A stretch of 6,420 nt of DNA from Nitrospina sp. GTDB taxonomy: Bacteria; Nitrospinota; Nitrospinia; Nitrospinales; VA-1. Below are positions 1-4,680 of the stretch, in pieces. Numbering within the stretch: the first letter of the stretch is position 1; each line of letters starts with the position of its first letter. The notes below the pieces were generated by a model, which was not told where the DNA came from, did no database searches, and worked only from the letters and a program-made list of their open reading frames with translations. Both the position numbers and the translations under genes were made by a program. The stretch covers positions 1 through 6,420 of the forward strand of contig JABGTQ010000029.1 of the NCBI GenBank assembly GCA_018647025.1. Direction: 5' to 3'.

Positions 1-124
1 AAAACCATTCCAATAGGTGGTGTTGGGTTGGACTGAGCGTATGTTGATCCGGGAAAATAAAGTAAGCAGAAAGTAAATAAGAGGCAGCTTAGGAATTTGG
101 TTAACTTTATTCTAGGGTGTTCAT
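1..124. other. Left-edge region without an assignable gene
   Basis: Plus-strand frame 1 is open from the window edge to a TGA at 34-36 (ending IPIGGVGLD), which could be the last residues of a gene lying to the left. Eleven residues are too few to identify or even to establish coding. The rest, up to the stop of the zinc-ribbon gene at 125, is AT-rich. I see no convincing hairpin plus T-run terminator on either strand. Confidence 0.3.
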
Positions 125-358
125 TCATGAAAGATTGAAAAAACTGATCCTTTTAACGAGAGATGCAGATGTTAAAACTTTATTTTCAACAGGTAGGCTA
201 GACTCAATTCCTTCGATGTTAATCCATGCGTAGTGTCCGTTCCAGCAATTTAGAGTGTTAACCGTATTCCCATATTGGTCGTCTGTGCTACTTAAAAAGA
301 CAGGTGCCTCACATCTTTTGCAGTAGCCATGAATTTTATGATTAGTTTCCTTATTCAT
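125..358 (-). CDS. Small zinc-ribbon-like hypothetical protein (77 aa)
   Basis: I do not recognise a named family. The product is about 77 residues with a CxxC pair (C13, C16, in YCKRCEAP) and, about 20 residues later, a C38-x3-H42 pair (NCWNGH). This is the spacing of a compact C2CH zinc ribbon, so a structural zinc site is inferred. There is no signal peptide or membrane segment; the protein should be cytoplasmic. The reading frame can be extended to a TTG at 403, but the added residues are encoded by almost pure A/T and are Phe/Tyr-rich, so the ATG at 358 is preferred even though no Shine-Dalgarno sequence precedes it. It lies on the same strand as maf, 164 bases downstream. Its role could be nucleic-acid or protein binding, but nothing in the sequence decides this. 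Beyond residue 50 the tail is low in recognisable features. Confidence 0.68.
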   Translation of the reverse strand: MNKETNHKIHGYCKRCEAPVFLSSTDDQYGNTVNTLNCWNGHYAWINIEGIESSLPVENKVLTSASLVKRISFFNLS

Positions 359-522
359 AATAAAAAATTTAAATGAAAAGAAGTATTTAAAATATAATAA
401 CAATTTTATGTTTAAATAGAAACTACGGCAAGCGAAATATGATCTGTATGATTTTTTTTTAACTAGGTAAATCCATGCGAAAGTTAAACTGACTTTATTG
501 AAGGAAATTATTGGGGCGTGAT
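359..522. other. AT-rich intergenic spacer
   Basis: This gap lies between the zinc-ribbon gene and the 3' end of maf, both on the minus strand. It is strongly A/T-rich and has a run of nine T on the plus strand near 451-459, but no stem stands before it. No minus-strand terminator for maf is visible, so read-through from maf into the small gene is possible but not shown. Confidence 0.4.
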
Positions 523-1098
523 TTAAATAGAAAAATTTGATTTTTGCAAAAGATCTTCAAGTAACTCCATTGGGAGTCCAATAATATTTGTGTATGATCC
601 GCTATAACTTTCGACCAAAAAAGATCCTTCTCCTTGAATTGCATAAGCTCCTGCCTTATCCATGGATTCGCCTGATTCTACATAAGAATTAATATCTTTT
701 AAACTCAGGTTTTTCATGCGAACGCGAGAAATTTTGGAAGCAGATAAAATTTGCGAATGGACTACGGTAATACCGGTAATGACTTCGTGTTCTTGGCCAC
801 TCAATTGTCTTAATATTTGGCGAGCATTTTCGATGTCAGTGGGTTTGCCGATTATTTTATTTTTTAAAACAACCATGGTATCTGCACCAATGATTAAATT
901 ATTCGGATGATATTTTGCGACGCAAGTGGCCTTATTCCTACCTAACAATATTGCATTTTCTTCCGGAGAGAGATTTATATCGCAAACCTCATCTATCTTG
1001 CTAGGGATTACCAGAAAATTTTCAATGATGGTTTTAAGTAGTTTAATTCTCCTTGGAGATTGAGAAGCAAGAATGACGGGTATTTTTTGGGTATGCAT
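523..1098 (-). CDS. maf: Maf family nucleoside triphosphate pyrophosphatase
   Basis: Maf proteins hydrolyse non-canonical or excess nucleoside triphosphates (dTTP/UTP and modified pyrimidines in the YhdE-type branch) to the monophosphate and pyrophosphate in the cytoplasm. They are linked to house-cleaning of nucleotide pools and to septum/cell-division control. The 191-residue length is typical. Diagnostic motifs are all present: LASQSPRR at residues 10-17 forming the phosphate-binding start, a DE pair at 36-37, GADTMV at 71-76 with the catalytic Asp73, IIGKP at 82-86 with Lys85, and DKAGAYAIQG at 147-156. The ATG at 1098 sits 9 codons before the conserved LAS motif, as expected, but the leader is A/T-only with no Shine-Dalgarno sequence. 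It is divergent from the parvulin gene. The DKAGAYAIQG form favours the YhdE-like dTTP/UTP group over the YceF group; this substrate call is inference. Confidence 0.95.
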   Translation of the reverse strand: MHTQKIPVILASQSPRRIKLLKTIIENFLVIPSKIDEVCDINLSPEENAILLGRNKATCVAKYHPNNLIIGADTMVVLKNKIIGKPTDIENARQILRQLSGQEHEVITGITVVHSQILSASKISRVRMKNLSLKDINSYVESGESMDKAGAYAIQGEGSFLVESYSGSYTNIIGLPMELLEDLLQKSNFSI

Positions 1099-1254
1099 TT
1101 TCGATTATATTTTGAGATTATTTAGTTCTGTGCTGGAAAATATAAATTATTTTAATTATGATGTACTATTCGACTATTTAAAAAAACAAGTCTTGGATTT
1201 GTTCGGATTTGTATTTTAACAAAAACATAAACTGAAAAGGTTTAAAATTTAACT
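1099..1254. promoter_or_regulatory. Divergent intergenic region maf / parvulin
   Basis: This 156-base A/T-rich gap must hold the promoters of both maf (minus) and the parvulin gene (plus), since they are transcribed apart. Several TATAAT-like words occur, but the base composition makes them uninformative, and no -35/-10 pair with good spacing stands out. A GAAAAGG at 1234-1240 lies 14 bases before the parvulin ATG and is at best a weak, distant ribosome-binding site. Confidence 0.4.
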
Positions 1255-1647
1255 ATGGCTGGTTCTTCTTTTCAAATTCAGGTAAGACATATTCAGGTTG
1301 CTAGTAAACAAGTAGCCAACCTATTGGCTGAGACGATTGGAGAGGCTAAGTCAGGTGTAGCGCAAGTCCAATTATTGATGAAACTTTCTAAAAAATATAG
1401 TAACTGTCACTCAAAAGATGACGGCGGTAATCTTGGTTGGGTAGAGATGGGGTGGAATCCGGAAGATCCGCGTTCGCCACGAGGTGGTTTTAAGAAGCTC
1501 GGAAATGATGAACTTCATGACCTTATTTGTAATGCATTAAATAAAAATGAAATACATCAAGGAAGGGTTTATGGGCCCGTTCAAACAAAACAGGGGCACC
1601 ACGTATTAATCATAGCTAACGAGTTTAAAACAGATCGAATTTTGTGA
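1255..1647 (+). CDS. Free-standing parvulin-type peptidyl-prolyl isomerase (PpiC/Pin1 fold)
   Basis: Parvulins catalyse cis/trans isomerisation of Xaa-Pro bonds. This 130-residue protein is a single rotamase domain with no signal peptide, lipobox or SurA/PrsA-like flanking domain, so it should be cytoplasmic. Landmarks are VRHI with His12 near the N-terminus, YSNC with Cys51 aligning to the active-site Cys of Pin1, GGNLGW at 57-62, and YGPVQTKQGHHVLII at 106-120, where the G-x-H His116 is the conserved C-terminal histidine. Between GGNLGW and the last strand lies an unusual segment (MGWNPEDPRSPRGGF) in place of the usual short loop before the conserved Phe. The ATG at 1255 is the natural start. 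The annotated frame ends in FKTDRIL, but another frame continues as plausible protein to 1723, so the C-terminus given here may be artificially short. Convergent with the radical SAM gene. Confidence 0.88.
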   Translation: MAGSSFQIQVRHIQVASKQVANLLAETIGEAKSGVAQVQLLMKLSKKYSNCHSKDDGGNLGWVEMGWNPEDPRSPRGGFKKLGNDELHDLICNALNKNEIHQGRVYGPVQTKQGHHVLIIANEFKTDRIL

Positions 1648-1723
1648 TTTTGATGAGAAGGGAAGAAATCTTGCGAGACCCCAAGTTGCCAAACCGATTA
1701 AGCGCCCGATAATACAGAAGTAA
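1637..1723 (+). other. Possible frameshifted C-terminal tail of the parvulin
   Basis: In the +1 frame relative to the parvulin gene, sequence immediately overlapping its stop reads EFCDFDEK, then GRNLARPQVAKPIKRP, and ends IIQK before a TAA at 1721-1723. The composition is protein-like and basic, unlike surrounding non-coding DNA. The frame is open only from 1616 and contains no usable start codon, so it could be translated only by shifting from the parvulin frame. Removing one T from the ATTTTG at 1639-1644 would fuse the two and give a protein of about 155 residues. The tail would end 28 bases before the stop of the convergent radical SAM gene. It could be a sequencing indel, a real mutation, a programmed shift, or chance. 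Confidence 0.5.
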
Positions 1724-1751
1724 TAATTTTTATGAAAGATTTCCGGTTTTC

Positions 1752-2819
1752 TTAAACAAAATTGTAAGCAAAGCAACCACTGGAGCATCGAACCATATAA
1801 TGGGGGCAGGATTTACATGGTTCCTTCACCTCGGTCTTTTCAAAAACGTTGTTTAAAAACCTAGCTCCCATTCGAGCCGAAGCGATTGAGTTAACTTCCT
1901 TGAATTCACTGACGTTGCCTAATTGCATTTCATGAAAAGGAAAACAGTTGAAACAATCTCCTTTTGAATCTATATCCATGGGGCTACCATCCGCACAACC
2001 AAAATAGAGATCTTGCGTTTTCCATTCAACTAATTCAGGGACTTGTTTAAAGCCGTGGTAATAAAATCGTTGAACTAGATCGGTTTCGTCTGCCTCTACC
2101 TCGTCTAGAAAACAGGGTGGAAAAGAACAGTCAAATCTAAAGGCCATCTGTGGAAATCTTTTAAGGAGCTGAAACATCTTACGACCTAGTTTTGGATAAT
2201 CCTGTATAGGTAGATAAACATTTGACTCCCCTCCTACTATTGGGAAAGCGGGGCTCACCCTGATGCGGTATTGTTGATCTTTTGGTAAACCTACTTTTTG
2301 ATAAATTGAATCTATTTCTTCGCATTGTGTTTCTATATCTTGGTCTTTTGAATATAGATTAATGCTAAAAGTAATACTGTATCCGTTCTTACGCATCAAC
2401 ATTTCGGCAACTTCTCGACACCGCTCATGATTTTTTTCAGAAATGTTATCAGAGGTTTGCCAATTTAATAAAACTGAAAAAGTAATTTTTTGTTTGAGCG
2501 CTCCGTCACGTCCAATAACCTTAATTAGCATGTCCAGAACTTTGTCACTCATTAATCCATTTGTAAATAATCCCAAGGAAGTATATGAAGGCATCGCATC
2601 AAGAGTTTGGCTGAAAATGTCATTGAACTGTGGGTGGAGTGTTGGTTCGCCTCCCATGAAATTGATAACAGGAGTGTTTTTAATTTTAGGAAGCATGTCT
2701 TTTATAAAATAGTCGAAATCCATAGATTTTCCAGGAGTCCGAACGGTCTCTTCCATATACTCATCAGCGAAACAGTAGTTACATTTCAGGTTACAATAAC
2801 TGTTTAAAATGATATTCAT
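1752..2819 (-). CDS. Radical SAM enzyme with C-terminal SPASM-like domain
   Basis: The 355-residue protein starts directly with the radical SAM site: C9-x3-C13-x2-C16 (SYCNLKCNYCFAD) binds the 4Fe-4S cluster that cleaves S-adenosylmethionine. It is followed by GGEP at 56-59, the SAM amino-group contact. The C-terminal part carries a SPASM-like arrangement for auxiliary clusters: C275-x11-G287-x4-C292 with an extra C289, then C335-x2-C338-x6-C345-x3-C349. The canonical family pattern has x5 in the second block and a further Cys after it. Here there are six residues, and the chain ends six residues after C349, so that last ligand is absent. C231 and C236 are additional candidates. SPASM proteins often modify peptides or proteins (RiPP or sulfatase maturation), but others act on small molecules, and the substrate is not evident here. 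The ATG at 2819 is fixed by an in-frame TAA three codons upstream; there is no Shine-Dalgarno sequence. No sulfatase or obvious precursor peptide lies nearby. Confidence 0.93.
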   Translation of the reverse strand: MNIILNSYCNLKCNYCFADEYMEETVRTPGKSMDFDYFIKDMLPKIKNTPVINFMGGEPTLHPQFNDIFSQTLDAMPSYTSLGLFTNGLMSDKVLDMLIKVIGRDGALKQKITFSVLLNWQTSDNISEKNHERCREVAEMLMRKNGYSITFSINLYSKDQDIETQCEEIDSIYQKVGLPKDQQYRIRVSPAFPIVGGESNVYLPIQDYPKLGRKMFQLLKRFPQMAFRFDCSFPPCFLDEVEADETDLVQRFYYHGFKQVPELVEWKTQDLYFGCADGSPMDIDSKGDCFNCFPFHEMQLGNVSEFKEVNSIASARMGARFLNNVFEKTEVKEPCKSCPHYMVRCSSGCFAYNFV

Positions 2820-3124
2820 TATTAATTAGGTAAGTATCTAAAGCTTCTTAAAATAGTATTAAGGTTTTATTGAATTTTCTAAAAATCCAACTTTAAAACT
2901 ACCAAAGAGTCTTGTGAGCCTCAAAAAGATAACTAAACTTTATAAACTATATCCTACCACACATGGGGTGGGTTTTTCTGATGGTTAAGCAATTTTTAAA
3001 CTGGTTGAACGTTGTTTTTTAGTAAGAAAAATAGAGTCTAAATTAATGTAAAATAAGTAAAGTATTATCTTTGATATTCTATATTGAGAAGTCCTTTGCT
3101 TTACAGATAATGGATTTTAAATAA
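2820..3124. other. Non-coding gap between radical SAM gene and small upstream gene
   Basis: This 305-base gap is A/T-rich. On the minus strand its only ATG opens a five-codon frame, so an ATG-initiated precursor peptide for the radical SAM enzyme is not hidden here. On the plus strand it holds a terminator-like hairpin at 2953-2977 and a 19-codon hydrophobic reading frame (2963-3022) without a ribosome-binding site. A pair of crossing inverted repeats occurs at 3057-3070 and 3099-3111. The radical SAM promoter should lie here, but none can be named. Confidence 0.45.
2953..2977 (+). terminator. Candidate intrinsic terminator (plus strand)
   Basis: CCTACC (2953-2958) pairs with GGTGGG (2967-2972), giving six pairs including one U-G, around an eight-base loop. 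TTTTT follows directly (2973-2977). It is the most GC-rich spot in an A/T-rich gap. The orientation is plus, yet both flanking genes are on the minus strand, and the reverse side has no T-run after the stem. It may end an unseen plus-strand RNA or stop antisense transcription; it may also be chance. Confidence 0.4.
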
Positions 3125-3409
3125 TCAAGGCTCGAATGTTTTTTTTCTTCGTATAATTTGAGAAGTTCCAGCATGAACGACCATGCGAAGTTCAAAGGGA
3201 TAAGTCCGACAGACATTTACAAAAATTTGGATTGCTTGATCTTTTGCTTCAGATTCATCTTCAGCGTCACACTTCATCTCCCAAGTGGAATTTAGAGTGG
3301 GTATTTTTTCACAGCCGTGCTCTTCAAGACGCATATCTATTTCTTTTACAGCATCTTCACTAATACCTTTCAGTTCAGTAGCAATTAAAACATTGTATGT
3401 TTGGCTCAA
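3125..3409 (-). CDS. Small hypothetical protein, alpha/beta (about 94 aa)
   Basis: I do not recognise this family. The pattern suggests a strand (YNVLIATELK), a helix (SEDAVKEIDMRLEEHG), a strand (STWEMKCDAED), a helix (ESEAKDQAIQIFVNVCRTY) and a strand (ELRMVVHAGTSQIIRRKK), compatible with a small ferredoxin-like alpha/beta fold. There is no signal peptide or membrane segment. It has three non-clustered cysteines, so metal binding is unlikely. The start is ambiguous. An ATG at 3427 would add MSWRIT and has no ribosome-binding site, whereas the TTG at 3409 has a perfect GGAGG six bases upstream and begins the protein just before the first strand; the TTG is preferred. It lies on the same strand as the radical SAM gene but about 305 bases upstream of it, so an operon is possible but unproven. 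It is divergent from neuB. Its role is unknown. Confidence 0.74.
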   Translation of the reverse strand: MSQTYNVLIATELKGISEDAVKEIDMRLEEHGCEKIPTLNSTWEMKCDAEDESEAKDQAIQIFVNVCRTYPFELRMVVHAGTSQIIRRKKTFEP

Positions 3410-3415
3410 GGTAAT

Positions 3416-3420
3416 CCTCC
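3416..3420 (-). promoter_or_regulatory. Shine-Dalgarno GGAGG deciding the TTG start at 3409
   Basis: On the minus strand GGAGG is separated by six bases (ATTACC) from a TTG codon in frame with the small hypothetical gene. It is the only strong Shine-Dalgarno sequence before any gene in the window. If the ATG at 3427 were used instead, this motif would simply encode Trp-Arg inside the gene. Confidence 0.5.
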
Positions 3421-3427
3421 ATGACAT

Positions 3428-3522
3428 TTTGAATGGTTCGAAATTCTTTATAGTGTATAATAAACGCGTTAGAATGAAAACTAATCCAATAGTCTTCGCA
3501 TCATTTACCTAACTACTTCCGG
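3428..3522. promoter_or_regulatory. Divergent promoter region with TATAAT upstream of neuB
   Basis: A perfect -10 hexamer TATAAT lies at 3456-3461 on the plus strand. The -35 is poor (TGGTTC at 3434-3439, 16-base spacer). Transcription would then start near 3468, giving a leader of about 55 bases to the neuB TTG. The minus strand across the same bases offers TATACA and TATAAA words for the divergent small gene, so the two promoters may overlap. An eight-base palindrome AACGCGTT (3463-3470) sits at the predicted start site and could be an operator, though one copy of eight bases is weak evidence. Confidence 0.38.
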
Positions 3523-4593
3523 TTGGCTTTGTACTCCTTTCAAAACAATAAAAAAGAAACTATTTTTTGTGGGAAACCCTTTGGGGCCAATAAGGCTCCT
3601 CTGATTGTTGCAGAGATAGGGTTTAATCATAATGGAGATATCGACTTAGCCCGTGAGATGATAAAGTCGGCTGCAGAGAACGGTGCTGATATTGTTAAAT
3701 TACAAACTTTCATCGGTAGTGAATTAATTTCAAAAACGGTAAAGTCTAAGGATCCTGACCATCCAGCGCGAGAAATTTTTTTATATGAATTTTTTCAGCG
3801 TTATGAACTTTCCCACAAAGATTATGAAACCTTATTTAAATTTTCTAAAAATTTAGACATTCCTCTATTTTCTACTCCTTTTGACGATAATTCTCTAGAT
3901 ATGTTGTTAGAGGCTGGAATGCCTGCGATTAAAATTGCATCACCCGATCTCACTTGCCTTCCATTTTTGGCACGCTTGGCTCAAATAGATTTACCGATAG
4001 TTCTTTCGACTGGAATGGGGACAAATGAAGAAATCGAAACAGCCTTAAAAATCCTTCGTTCTGAAGGCAATCAAAATATCATTCTTTTGCATTGTGTCTC
4101 TAATTACCCTTCTCAATATCATGAGATGAATCTTGCTTGCCTGAAAGAAATGACTTTACGTTTCAAGTTACCAGTGGGGCTATCTGATCACACTACGGAT
4201 AATTTATCTGGAATCGTTGCCGCTTCTTTGGGTGCAGTTATGATAGAAAAGCATTTTACGATCGATCGTAGCCTGCCGGGAGTTGATCAGGGAATTTCGA
4301 TGGAACCTCATGAGCTAGCTGCTTTGAAAGAAGCGACGGTTAATGTGCAAAGTATTTTAGGGGACGGGATGAAAAGAGTGCAGGCTTCGGAAGAAATAGC
4401 AAAAAGATCGGCGCGCCGAAGTTTAATTGCTCGGGTAGACATTGAATCGGGTACAGCATTATCCCCAGACATGATAAGTTTGAAACGCCCTGGCACTGGT
4501 ATCTCTCCAACAGAATTAGAACGTATTGTCGGGAAAACTACTAAAACTAATATCCTTGCTGAACAGGTTATTACTTGGGAAATGATTCTGTAA
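3523..4593 (+). CDS. neuB: NeuB-family nonulosonic (sialic/legionaminic-type) acid synthase
   Basis: The enzyme condenses phosphoenolpyruvate with an N-acyl hexosamine (ManNAc for sialic acid, a 2,4-diacetamido-trideoxymannose for legionaminic acid) to form a nine-carbon acid for surface glycans. An N-terminal TIM barrel shows AEIGFNHNGD at 30-39 (Glu31), VKLQTF at 58-63 (Lys59, Gln61), FSTPFD at 116-121, STGMGT, LHCVSNYP at 189-196, GLSDHT with metal-ligand His223, and EKHFTIDR with metal-ligand His244. These two histidines match H215 and H236 of Neisseria NeuB with a constant offset of 8. The C-terminal antifreeze-like SAF domain (about 299-355) contains KRPGTGI with Arg322, matching Neisseria R314. 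The 356-residue length is normal. NHNGD rather than the GNHN form speaks against pseudaminic acid synthase. The frame contains no ATG or GTG between the in-frame TAG at 3490 and the conserved barrel start; TTG at 3523 (or 3529) without a Shine-Dalgarno sequence is the likely start. The exact product acid cannot be told. Confidence 0.93.
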   Translation: MALYSFQNNKKETIFCGKPFGANKAPLIVAEIGFNHNGDIDLAREMIKSAAENGADIVKLQTFIGSELISKTVKSKDPDHPAREIFLYEFFQRYELSHKDYETLFKFSKNLDIPLFSTPFDDNSLDMLLEAGMPAIKIASPDLTCLPFLARLAQIDLPIVLSTGMGTNEEIETALKILRSEGNQNIILLHCVSNYPSQYHEMNLACLKEMTLRFKLPVGLSDHTTDNLSGIVAASLGAVMIEKHFTIDRSLPGVDQGISMEPHELAALKEATVNVQSILGDGMKRVQASEEIAKRSARRSLIARVDIESGTALSPDMISLKRPGTGISPTELERIVGKTTKTNILAEQVITWEMIL

Positions 4594-4680
4594 CAAATAC
4601 TTTAATTAAAACCACCTCAAGTTTATATTGAGCTATCAATTTTAGAGACTTACCTTAAGTCTTGCTGTGACTTAAAATAA
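4594..4680. other. Short neuB-SGNH spacer with a small hairpin
   Basis: AGACTTA (4646-4652) pairs perfectly with TAAGTCT (4656-4662) around a three-base loop, but no T-run follows, so it is not a standard terminator. A second weak five-pair stem (CTCAA/TTGAG, 4616-4632) also lacks a T-run. The 87-base gap and shared strand allow neuB and the SGNH gene to be cotranscribed. Confidence 0.35.

Noticed and set aside
359..403. N-terminal extension of the zinc-ribbon protein to a TTG at 403
   Set aside because: The added residues are almost all Phe, Tyr, Leu and Lys from A/T-only codons with no ribosome-binding site; the ATG at 358 is the better start.
1182..1205. Weak minus-strand stem (AACAA/TTGTT) followed by T-run between maf and the parvulin gene
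   Set aside because: It has five A/T-dominated pairs with a nine-base loop, and it would sit upstream of maf, where no minus-strand gene ends.
1606..1788. Minus-strand 60-codon frame across the convergent gene ends
   Set aside because: It overlaps the 3' ends of both the parvulin and the radical SAM gene and has no recognisable protein character; it is a shadow of those genes.
2963..3022. Plus-strand 19-codon hydrophobic frame in the gap (MGWVFLMVKQFLNWLNVVF)
   Set aside because: It has no ribosome-binding site, overlaps the terminator-like hairpin, and frames of this length are expected by chance in A/T-rich DNA.
2820..3124. Hidden RiPP precursor peptide for the radical SAM enzyme
   Set aside because: The only ATG on the minus strand in this gap opens five codons, and no Cys- or Gly-rich short frame is seen on either strand.
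4308..4496. Minus-strand frame inside neuB, and a similar one inside the SGNH gene at 5617-5808
   Set aside because: Both lie wholly within well-supported genes on the other strand and show no family motifs.
4616..4632. CTCAA/TTGAG hairpin after neuB as terminator
   Set aside because: It has only five pairs and no following T-run; not enough to call a terminator between neuB and the SGNH gene.
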